64,000 nucleotides of DNA from Crotophaga sulcirostris. Taxonomy: Eukaryota; Chordata; Aves; Cuculiformes; Crotophagidae. The position numbers and the translations under genes were made by a program. Below are positions 11,801 to 23,800 of the stretch, in pieces. Where the stretch lies: positions 217,528-281,527 of the forward strand of contig VYZB01000735.1 in assembly GCA_013397455.1 (NCBI GenBank), in the 5' to 3' direction. Positions within the stretch are counted from its first letter, which is position 1. The number at the start of each line of letters is the position of its first letter. The notes under the pieces are model-generated. The model did not search any database, had not been told where the DNA came from, and saw only the letters and a program-made list of their open reading frames with translations.

Positions 11801-14800
11801 AAGACTGACAGGCATCCCATTGGAAACCTTACCTGCTGATGAAAAGCGATCATTTCCCAACGTTGGCATGTGATTTTCTTTGAATAGTAAGGAGGCTGGA
11901 TTTAGCCTGTATCTTTTTTTGGGGGGGGTTTATGACTACTTTATTGGATTCCACAAGAAGGCGCGTGCCAAACTTAAACAAAGAAGCAGCTGCAAAATAA
12001 TCTGCTTTGATTTCAGATGCATTTTGAGAGCGATGCTTTTATTTGTGCATCTTCTGTCGTACTTTTTTGAGATGTGAAATTTCCCTGAGTATTTTGCCAG
12101 CTTAGATATTTCTAACTCACAACTAGCAATCAGCTCTGACTTGCTGGTCACTAACCAAATGCCATTGCTTAGTTAGCACAATATCTTGCATTTGATGTAG
12201 ACATGATGGACAGCTGTCACAGTTTAAAGAAACTTAACAGTTTTGGGGAGTGCATTGGTCAAATCAATAAAGGAAAGTGTTGCAGCATAGAATCATAGAC
12301 TCATTAAGGCTGGAAAAGGCCTCTAAGCTCATCCAGTCTAACTGTCAGTCCAACCCCACCGTGCCTACTAAACCATGTGCAGAAGTGCCATGACCACACA
12401 CTTTTTGAACATTTCCAGGGATGTGGCTTCTTTCCTAGGCTTCTTCCTCCCTCCTAGCCTGTGAGCTTTCCACATAGATGTATTGCTGTTCTCCTGAAGA
12501 CTTGGTCACGTAGATAAAGCAAGGCAAAGCATCTGTATGCCCTGTTTGTGGGTTAGGTAAACCCATTTCTTGCTCAACAGGCTGAACTGAGGTGTGCTCT
12601 GACTGTCGTGTGTCATTTTTTTGCAGGTGATGAAGACCTACCACATGTACAACGCTGACAGCATCAGTGCTCAGAGCAAACTGAAAGAGGCAGAGAAGCA
12701 GGAAGAAAAACAGATTGGGAAGTCAGTGAAACAAGAGGACAAGCAGACGCCACGCTCCCCTGACTCAACTTCCAACGTCAAGTTTGAAGAAAAGCATGTT
12801 CGGCGAAGCTCTGTCAAAAAGATAGAGAAAATGAAGGAGAAGGTATTTCCATGGCAGTTCCACAGGAGCTACTGAGTTCCTTCCTTTGTGACTTACAACT
12901 GCAAGTCTCAGTTTTTGTTCAAGGTTTTAAACATTTTGATTTAGGAAAGGCAAAAGCTAGCACTAGGTTTCTTTTTAGGACAGTCAGATACGCGGTTTGT
13001 GTTATCCCAGGCTATAGAGGCATGGCACAAAAAGCTAAAATGAGGTTAGAGCATGGCAGTAAGAACTTGGGAGTTGTGATTAACGTGGTTTTTTTCTTGT
13101 ACAGAATACAGGAATTTTGTTTGTCACTTCATGCCAGTTTGAGATCTGGCCGGTGCTACATGGAGACAGGCAATCCCAAGCTGACTTCGTGGGCAGAACC
13201 ACTTGCCTTTAGCAATCACTCAGTCAGTTCTGTAGTTTAGTGCTAAGATTCAAGGCAATAGAAGATGAAGAGTTGTTTTTTGATTGATTACGATCCGAAA
13301 GGAGCAAGTTTAGGCCTAGCTTCTGTTGGAAGAGATGGGGTGCTTGCAGCAGACCCCAGACTACCTCTAGGCTTCTAGCAGCTGCTCCGGTAGTGCTGGA
13401 GCACTTGTAAACTCACCTTGTTCCTTCATTCTTCCCTTAACCTTCCCCAACACACAGCCTGTTTTAAGAGGAGACTTTACATGCAGAGCTGTCTGGTATA
13501 GTAATGCTTGAAACTATATAAGTAATTATTCTAAATTTGAAGTCTTTGAGTCTTGATAAAACTGAAATCCAAATGAACAGTGAGCAGAGTGGGATTTATT
13601 CAGTATTCTCTGCTGTTACTAAGAATGCTACTACTCCTGCCACATCTCTTTTTAAAACATGTTCTGGTTTTGATTCTGTTTTAGCGCCAAGCGAAGTACA
13701 CAGAAAATCGACTGAAGGCTATTAAGGCAAGAAATGAGTATCTGCTGGCTCTGGAAGCCACCAATGCATCCGTGTTCAAGTATTACATCCATGACCTGTC
13801 TGATCTCATTGATGTAAGTGCTGCTGCTTGGGTGCCTACAATGAGTATCATTGCTATTAACCCTCATGTGTGCCTCTCCAACATCTTATCTACCAGCACA
13901 ACTGGAAGCCTCTGTATGGCTGTGGAATGATGGTCTTGGCTGGGCAGCTTAGAGGGTAACAGCAGGCGTGATAATCGGTCATTAAGCTGTTAAATGAGCT
14001 GTTCTTAGATGGATAACTTAAGAGTTTGTTGCACAGATTGAAGTCAGCACAAGAAAGTTGGCATTGAAATGTGTAGAAGGAGGAGTTGCTTAGTTAAAGT
14101 GGAGCTCAACTTCGGTATCACACTGTTGCTTGACATTTTCTATTTACTATTTTAAGCAAACCCGCAAGATTATAACTCTGAAGCGCATTTAAAAAAAAAA
14201 AAAGAATGTTAACTGTAGAAACAGTATCCCAGTTGGTAAAAGAGATTGAGGACAGAAGCATTTCTAAAGCGGCTTTTAACTTTTTTGAAAAATCCTGTGT
14301 ATTTCAAGGCTAATGCTTTCTCTAGCATATCCCACAAGAGGGATGAACCTCCCTCTTCTTTACACCTTCCATTCTCTGATACCCTGGCACCCCCAGCTCT
14401 GCAGCAACTTCTTCTGCATTTCTTCCATCATTGGGACTGCAGAGCATGTTGAGTTCAGCTCTGAAAGGTGTCGGAGCCGTGTCAGCAGTGCTGGAGGTTC
14501 CACTGCTTGCCACTCTGCAGTCTTTTTGTCTACACAAAGAAAAGAAGAAGTGAACTGGCTATAGAAACAGCCCCCCCATTTCCTTGGAATGCTTTGCAGA
14601 ATCGAGCAACGGAGCAGAAGGTGGAGGGAGCTTGTTCCCTGGCTGCCTGCAAGCTCTCAGTTCTGCAGCTGGATGATGGCACTAGTACTGAGGGGCTGTC
14701 AGTTCTGCTTTTAGTAAAATGCACAACAACAAAAAAAAAAACAAAAACAAATGTCTCTTCTTTGAAAGCTCAGAAAAGTCAGTTAGGGACCCTGAGATCT

Positions 14801-17800
14801 TTCACAAATGTGTAACTAACCACTTGATTCAGGCTGCAGAACCAGAGTACCAGCCGCACGGATCGCCTTGTGCCTGGGTCACTGGCTCTTGCTTGATCTT
14901 CTTCTGCTCGCCAAGGGCAACCGTCATGGTTAGAAACACTCAACTGCAGAGCCTGCAGGGAACTGCCTTCGTAGGAGGGGGAGTGATGAGCAGAAGTGTC
15001 TCTAGACACAGGCAATAAAGAGCACTCAGATCACTATTAATTAGTCAGCTATTATAATACCTAGCAATATATATAATGCATTTATTCAGCTGATCATAAA
15101 ATCGCATGAAGTGCCCTTGTGCTAGGCATTTATTTAAACCTGTCCTTTGGAGGTCAGGCTCGTCAGTGCTGGGTGGGTTTGGCAAACCCTGTTATTTCAC
15201 AATGTCACATTCTGCAGAATGCTGTATTGCAGAGGCATGTTTCATTTCCACCTGCTGCCTGTTCAGGAGACTGTTTTTTGTTAACATCTACTCAAGTTGA
15301 GTTGTGCCATCTTGTTTTTTTAACAACTGGTAATTTTCTGTGTATTTTTTTTTTAATTGAAATGTACACAATAGTGATTCCTTTCACCAACATCAGCCTA
15401 ATACTGTTGTCTTAAGTTTTTTTCTTCAAAATCTTATCTATAAGTCGTCCTCCAAATACTGCAAATATGCTTGGTTCAGTTGTCTCCTAAAAGATTGCTC
15501 TTAGTACGTTTTCATGAGTCATATATAGTAAAGAATCCATTTGGATTTCATAAAACTGTAAAAATTTTCCAATTTTTTAGGCCCTGGCCCAGGTTGCCCA
15601 GAGAAGTGGTGGCTGCCCCATCCCTGGAGGTGTTGAAGGCCAGGTTGGATGGGGCTTTGAGCCCCTTGGTCCAGTGGGAGGTGTCCCTGCCCATGGCAGG
15701 GGGGTGGAACTGGATGGGCTTTGAGATGCCTTCCAACCCAAACCAATTCATGATTCTGAGTTTTTAAGCAGTATATTGAGAAATAGAGGTTCTCCAGCAT
15801 TGAAGGCAATGCTTCCCCTACTAGACAGTCTCAACCCTCTATGGGGCATGGTGGGCAGTGGTGCAAAACAAGAATCCAGGCTTTTGCAGAACATGGATTT
15901 GTCACTGTTCCTAGAGAGGAACCATCCTGTCTCTGGGTGATTCCATGCCCCTTGTGTTCCTTGCAGCATTCAGTTTAATACCACATTGCAATTCTCATAA
16001 TCTTTCAAAGAAAAGAATTATCTTCTGTGTTTTCAGAAGGCATGGAAAAATGTGGGACTTGCCTGGGAGCACAGGAGATGGAATTCAGTTATCTCATTGT
16101 TAATAAAGATTTTCTAATGCCTTTGATCCAGAGGGATCAAAAATTAACAATCATAACCAGTGATGGTTATCTGAAGCATCTGACTTAAACAAAAATGTGA
16201 TTTTTAAGCTAGGTCTTAATTCTTTCCCTTGATCTAATCATTTGATGATATTGAATTTTGAAATATAATATAAAAGCAGTCTTCAAAGTTACTTACAAGT
16301 AGATTGTTTTAGGCCAAATGGCATTAAACTTGTCATGTTTATACAACACATTGTGTTCCCCCTCCATGGAAGGATAACAGTGAGTTAATTCTTCATTGTG
16401 AGTTAAGAGCAATGAATTGTTCCTGACATAGCCCAGTAGTTTTGAATTTCCTGGCTTTGGGGACTGAGGCAGCTCTTTGATGCTGACGAAATATTACAGT
16501 AATGGGAAACTTTGTATTAACTTACGCTTACGAAAGTGTCAATAGGACAGAATTTAAAAAAAAGATGTGTGTGAGTGCTAAAGCCTAGTTTTCCCTCCTA
16601 GGAATGGATATTCTGTTGCTGTTTACTCCAGGATCTCATACTTTCCCTTCCAACTGTGAATTGCACTTTAAAACAGAGGGCTCTTTCGCCTTAAATTTTC
16701 TATTTTGTGCATGTTTGAAAATGCTGGCTGTCAAGGGGTTAACCAGTCATCGTGTTGGGAAGTGAATGTGAATGAGTTATGATTAAATTCTTATAAAAAA
16801 TTGATTTCCTTGGAGAATGATTCCATCAAACATTTATATAACCCAGAAAGGGATGGCAGGACTGGTACGTTTATAAATATGGTACCCTGGACTTTTTAAA
16901 ATGTTAAAGTGGGGGAGTGGGCTGAAAATTGTTTTCTGTCACTGACCTCAATAACATAAATCTAAAAAGCTTCGTCATCTTAATGTAGTCCTGCTGCTCA
17001 GCGAGGCAGGGTGTATAATACGAAGTCACATTTGACTTCCCAGTCCCACCAGTGAACCCCCCTTGTGCAACAGTTCAGGTTTCCCTCTAGACTTGAATGT
17101 GCTGGGAGGAGGTGGGTGAGCACGGGGAGGACACACTGGGGGTGTGTGCATCATCTGGCCCGCAGCAGGAGGGGAGAAGGAACAACTGCTCCTGTTGAAT
17201 CCAAGCTGATCCTAATCCTGACTGGGCTGCTAGCCCAACTCAGAGTGGCTTTCCCCAAATCACTGCAGAGGATGGCACTGTGATGTTCGTGCGGAGGAGC
17301 AGTAGCTGCACGTGGCTGTTGATCCAAGACTGCTCCACACGTGCAAATTCTCAATCAAGCGTCTTTTGTGGGGTTTTGGCTGGGTTTTGTTCTTTCTGAT
17401 TGACTGTAATGTCCTTTAATTCTCTGCCTCCAGCCTAACCAGCAACTGCAGCTCTTTTTACAAGACTCCCCACCTGCCACAGCTTCTTGGCAGAAGAGCC
17501 AGGCATCCAGCGGCTCTTGGTGACAGGAATTCTGTGAAAGCAGGGAATGGTCCAGTAGTTGCTCTCTTCTCCTCCTCCACCCCTCCTTTTTTTTTTTCCT
17601 TTGCACACAATGACAGTGATGAGACCCAAATGATGGGCGAGGAGGAGATTTCATGTGAATTTTGCTTACAGAGCAGCACAGCAATCAAGCAGATGGTTGC
17701 TTGCTTTCTTTTTGGATATTCTCCTAGCGTATGTAATCTTACTTCTAATTCCAAGAAGGTGGGCTCCTTTCTTGCTCACTTTATTAGATGTCTGAAAAAT

Positions 17801-20800
17801 GCAGGCTGTTTCTGGTCAGCTAATGAAAAGCGCCTTTTTTTTTCCTTCTGAAACATTAAGTCTTGGCTGCAGAGATGAAGCTGCTTGATTGTCTTCCAGT
17901 GACATCATCCTGGTGTCAGTAACAGCCAGGAAATTCTTGACCATGACCACTTTCTGCTTGAAAGTTTTTTTGCTCTTCTGTTTCACCCCAGCAATGAAGT
18001 CATCCCAACTGATTGCTGCGTGCTCTTTGGATGACTCTGTGCTTTATGCCTGTGATGCACAGGTCATGTTCTTGCTTCTTGATGTGCACTGAATTAAGCA
18101 GTTTTCTGTATCTTGGGTGGAATAATTTCAATGCAGATGAACCTTTGCAGATGATCCAAATCCTGTGACTTATTTCTCTGGTTAGAATTGTGGTGTATTG
18201 TTTTCCTCGTACTTTGAATAATTTCATTTAAGGATTTTGGAGTGTTTTCAATGGGAATCAGCTCCCCTGAAGGTAAGGTCAGGATCTAAAGAAATACATT
18301 GAACATACCCACTTCTAGGCTACTTTTTGGTTTTTTTTTAACAACACAAGATGAACTCTCTAGTACTCTGTGATAACTCTGCCTACTGTTATAACAGTTT
18401 AAGCTGTACATGGCTAGGTGACTAATTATTATGATGTTGAAATTTGCATGGGGTTATAGGTTGAGAGTTCTGTTTAGGACCAGCTCTGTGGAACCCTAGT
18501 CAAGATGCCTCCGTGATCAATGACAGATGTGGGACCGCTCTGGTACCCAGAAGATGCTAAAATTATCCACGACTTGTTACCCATTTGTACAAGTTCTGGC
18601 TTTGGAAACATTTTAATTTCTGTTTCAGAATTTCTTTGCTTATTCATATAGAACTGTGTGTGTTCTTCCAGCAGTGCTGTGACCTGGGATACCACGCTAG
18701 CCTCAACAGAGCTCTCAGGACATTCTTGTCGGCTGAGCTAAACCTGGAGCAGTCGAAGCACGAGGGTCTGGATGCCATTGAAAACGCCGTGGAGAACCTG
18801 GATGCCAACAGCGACAAGCAGCGCCTGATGGAGATGTACAACAATGTCTTCTGTCCACCCATGAAGTTTGAGTTTCAGCCACATATGGGTGATATGGTCA
18901 GTTTTTTTCCTCCTCTGGCTCTATAAACACAGCTTCACCTGTTGGCTTCCCTTGTCTTTGATACAGACCCACTAAAGGACCCCCTTTTTGGCTTTATTTT
19001 TAGGAGATAGGAGGGAGCCTCTGAAAAGGGAGCTGATTTGAAGATTAAGCAGAGGCTCATGGCACAGATATCTGAATACAACTGACTCCCACTTTTTGAC
19101 TTTCAAAGCTACTGAAGATGAAAATGCTTAATTAGGTATAATATTAAATGTAGATAGGAAACACTGTTGCAACCTCTTGTTCAAGCAACAGTTAACCTCT
19201 GCACCCTGAGACAGACTCTGAAGTTAGAGATTTGAAAGACCAACAAGTAAGAGTCTTAAATGCTGGGTTTTGAGGCATTTGAGTGTGTAATCGTAAAGCA
19301 CAAATGATTTATAGTGGTGCTTTTTGCATCTTCATTGTCAGTCAAGGCAGTCAGAAGACTTCCAGTTTTGGCAATGGAATTCTTTCTCTGTATAGGTTTA
19401 TCAAGATGTGGATGCTCATCTGGGAACTGTTTGAAGTTGCACAAGCTGAAACTGGTTCACAAATCTAAATGGGAACACATGTACAATGTAATAATTTAGG
19501 TCAATTAGTTGGATTTTCAGATTATCCTCCGAAACACCGGAGAGAAACTGTAGCAATGGTCGCTTGCAGCCAGCCTCTTCTTGCAGTCGCTGCTGAAGGC
19601 TTCTCCTTGTCTCTTCCCTCTTAAGTGAAACCCTCAGACTGCAAATGACCTTTCTTGGTTTTTCTGTGCTTTGGTAATATCCTGGAAGATCACAGGAAGA
19701 AAAAGAATTGCCTGCAGACTGTCAGTTCAGTTAGCAACTCGCGTTCGCTGAATCATTTATCTTGGCTCTTCTCAAGGCCGAATGTGTATTTATAAATGCA
19801 GGCTGATAGTCTTACTGCAGCAGTCCTGCATAGATCAGATTTAATGGTTTTAAACTAGAAGAGGGGAGATTCAGACTAGGTATAAGGAAGAGATTTTTCT
19901 ACAGTGAGGATGATGATGCCCTGGAAACGTTCAAGGTCAGGTTGGATGGAGCTCTGAGCAACCTGATGCAGTGGAAGGTGTCCCTGCTCACTGCAAGTGG
20001 GTTGGACTGGGTGGGCTTTAAGGGTCCCTTCCCACCCAGACCATTCCATGACTCTATGAATATGATGGTATATGCGCATGTGCATAATAAAACTCCAATT
20101 TCTGTCTTTAAACAGTGCCTTACACAATGAGGTCAGTGTTTTCCTTTAAAAAAGAGAAATATCAAACAAAAGGCAAAGTTGCTTCATGCTGTAAAATAAG
20201 ACTCATGCTTAGCAGTATGGGGAGGTCCACTGTTCTAGCATATTTGACAGGTCCCATACCTGTTCTTTTTTGTTTCAACTTAACTGCAGTCATTTGGTAG
20301 TGAATTGTACCTGTTGCCATAGTGTACAGGTGTTCTTCTAATCCTGCCCTGGGAGGCCTGGACAGTACATTGAACCAATTTTCTTTTTGGTGGGCTTGCA
20401 AACACACTTGCTTCTCCTCGAGGTTTCAGGGTGTGATTTAGCCTAATATCTATCATAGAGGTCCTTCAGACTTTCAAAACACATGACAAGCTTATATTAC
20501 TGTAAACAGGTGATTGTTTCTGTTTGTTCTTTGACGTTTGTGTCCTTTCTCTTGCTCGCTTTGCAGTGCAGTCGGGAGGTTGGTAGAACACAGCCTTGGT
20601 TGAAATCCAGGGCTAAAAAGATTTAAGATTAAACAATTGGGGGATGTTTGTTTATAATAATATAATCAACTACTTGCAGTGTTCTCGATCACGTGGGTGT
20701 GCTTTCCTAGCCCTCTAAAAGCAAAGCTCTTTCTCTTCCAGGAGTCGCAGCTCTGTGCCCAGCAGCCCGTCCAGAGCGAGTTAGTGCAGAGGTGCCAGCA

Positions 20801-23800
20801 GCTGCAGTCCAGATTATCCACACTTAAGATTGAAAATGAAGAGGTGAGCTAACAGACCAAAATCAACAACCTAATTAAGGAAGAATTTCATTTCTGTGAT
20901 CCTGTTTTACTAAGACGTGGTAAAATTCAAGAATAAGGCAACTGAGGCCAGCACTATATTAGTGTGTGATTTTACACAAGAACTGGGTGCACAGAGAGGA
21001 TCCTTTAAAATACCCACCCCTATCTGTTCCCATCTTTTTGCTGATAGGGCTGGCTGTGTTGCAAAAGTTTTATTTGGGTAGCCAATAGAAAATGGAGAAT
21101 TTAACGTTTTGAAGTGAAGGCAGAGAATTTGCATAACTTAAAGTAAGAGCTAGTTTTTGTTTGATTGGTGATCCAAGATGAGAAGACTGGATTGATGGCA
21201 TTTGTTTGGGAACAGGTCAAAATACCTAATCTGCACCTCTGTGTTGAAGCATTTTTAATCCTCCTGGGGCAAAATTTGCATCTCCTTTGTGTCTAGGAAG
21301 TAGATTCTGGCCTTCAGTAAAAATTTACAGTGCCACAAAGTTCTATTTTTAATATCTAACATTTGATGCCTGGTAGATGTAGTAACAGAAGATGACTAGA
21401 AGATCTTTGTTCCAGTGCTCTCGGCTTTGAGAATTTAGATTTCCTTACATCTTCTCATCTCAGTCTGTAAGATTACAGTTGTTTTCCTTCTCCTGGCAAG
21501 TTCCTTGTGTTGCCAGCCCTTTTATATCAACTGTGCTGTTAATGAGCAAACCTGGTGCCTTAGTTATGGCACACAGGGTGTGAAACCAGTAATATCTATT
21601 TATTAGTAAAATGTTCCAGGGTACTTCCTACCTATCTTTTTGGACTTGTGATGTAGTGTCTTCATTTTGAAGAACTCTCATTCTTGCTGGACAGGTTAAG
21701 AAGACTATGGAAGCTACACTCCAGACAATCCAGGATATAGTCACGATAGAGGACTTTGATGTCTCTGACTGCTTTCAGTACAGCAACTCGATGGAGTCTG
21801 TGAAATCCACAGTCTCGGAAACATTCATGAGCAAACCCAGCATCGCCAAGAGACGGGCCAACCAGCAGGAGACAGAGCAGTTCTATTTCACAGTAAGTAG
21901 CTAATTTTCTGTATGAGCACATATAATGTATTTAGAATTATCCTCGCAAGAGAGTGCAAAACGAAGCTATCGTCTTACAAAAATGCTTCTGTAATTGATT
22001 TTGGACAAGCAGAGTAAGCGTATTAGATTTGAAAAATGGGTGCTTTCAATTCTTTACAAATATATTGGGATACCCTTGTTGATGCAAACTTAGTCTGTGG
22101 AAAAATTGTGTGAAATTTGATTTCTTCTGCATCTAAAAAGGACTTGCCTGAGAAAGAACTTAATGGCTTGTAAATATCAATTTTCAAAAATACTACAAAC
22201 TACAAGAATGCTTAGCTTTTTTTTGTTATTATTGTCTTACAGTTTCAGCTCACATAAGCTTCTAATTGCGTCGTTGCATTTTTACAAGATGCTAAGAGCT
22301 TTTTGTATTGAATTTCAAACTAGACTGTATGTTTTTTTCCTAAATTCAGTTTATATTAAACTGTTGGGCTTGCTTCCATTTCAAAAATATTTCAAAAGAT
22401 GAAAATCATACCCCTTATCCTACTTACTTTGTCATTCCTTTGGGCATCCTTTGCTGTACTTGCTGCCCATTACATACCTCTTCCAGGAGTGGTGTTGCTG
22501 ATTAAAAATCTGAAGTTTCTGTGCACATTGTGCAGGATGGCAGGATGATTTCTGTCCTTGATTAAGGAAAATTAAAAAGCCTTTGTAGAAGGTGAAACTG
22601 GCTATTGAGGAAAGCAGGTGGAGAAGCTGATTCCATTCAGAAGGGATTGACCACCCTGCCCAGGGTTATGAAACTAGAAAAATGATTTTTGTAATTGAGC
22701 TCTAAGTGGTCCCTCCCTAGAGAGAGGCTGCTGTGAGATATGAGACTGAGATATGTGAGAGATGAGATTGAACCCAGGGCTTTATTTGGGTGGGATAGTT
22801 TTCTGTTTCAGTGTGTTAGCATCCCACAAAGCAGGTAAAATATCTGTCCATGGAATGGAACTGCTCTGTAACCGGCCTGGTCAGACACTGATGGATCTGC
22901 TGTTCACCTCACTTAAAAATACCCCTTCTAAGGATTTTGGGCTGTGAATCTACAAGGAGCAGCTTTTTCAGCATATGAGAGAATGCTGTGATGAGTGATA
23001 CTGAGACAGAGGACAGAGCTGCACAGCAACATGGGCGAGGCTTTCTTTGTGTAGGGGAAAGTCAAAGTGCAGAGCAGAGATTTAAAACCCCTCCTACCTT
23101 CTGATGTGCTAAATGCTAAATAGGAAAATATTCATTTGAAAGAATATTTAGTATGACTGTGTTCAGGTTGAAAGTCCCACTTACTGCATTGCTAGGCAGA
23201 GCTCTTGGGTAAATATAGTGATGCCACCATGGGAATTGAATTGCAGGAGGACTGACTGCAGTGTCTCTGAGCTGTGTTTCCACTAGAGGCAAATCAGTGA
23301 ACGCTGGTGCCGAGATGGCTCTGTTGTCAGGGCTTTGAAGGAAAATTTGTGTTTGGAATAGAAGCTTAAACTTCCCCGTGTCAGGGAAAAGCATAGGAGT
23401 GATGATGGACACAGAGCTGAGCTAATGCAGGTGGGTAAAGCACGGAAGCAGCAGTGACTCTGGGGAGCTGAAATGCGGGGATGTCTCCTGGGTGCCCAGC
23501 AGGCGGGTACCACTGCTGCCATGGCTACGCTCCTGCTCCCTGAGCCAGCAGAATCAGAGCCTGGGGAGGATGCCTGTCAGCACCACTGCAGCTGGCACTC
23601 CGCCCTACCTGAGAGTGAAAAAGGGAATGAATGATTTGATTCTTTCCACCTTTAATACAAGGGATAATTTTAGTTCTTAGTCGAAATGTTTTTTTTTTCC
23701 CCCCCTCTAGAAAGATTAAAAGCCAGCACAATGCTCATTCTGTCAAGTGCTTGAAAAATTAATGTAAATTTATTATTACCAGACCCTTAAGTCACGGGTA

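Larger units (their letters stand above)
13814..18671 (+). other. SRGAP2: Intron 6
   Basis: 4858 bp. It contains a CR1 tail at 15581-15758, an A-run at 14191-14203, two adjacent perfect small hairpins at 16122-16170 and an otherwise AT-rich central part (about 15960-16960) that could hold conserved non-coding sequence. The acceptor is the tandem TTCCAGCAG (see exon 7). Confidence 0.9.

Noticed and set aside
12621..12875. Open frame continuing from exon 5 into intron 5 with a later stop
   Set aside because: The donor AAG|GTATTT and in-frame joining to exon 6 explain the end; the extension is intron.
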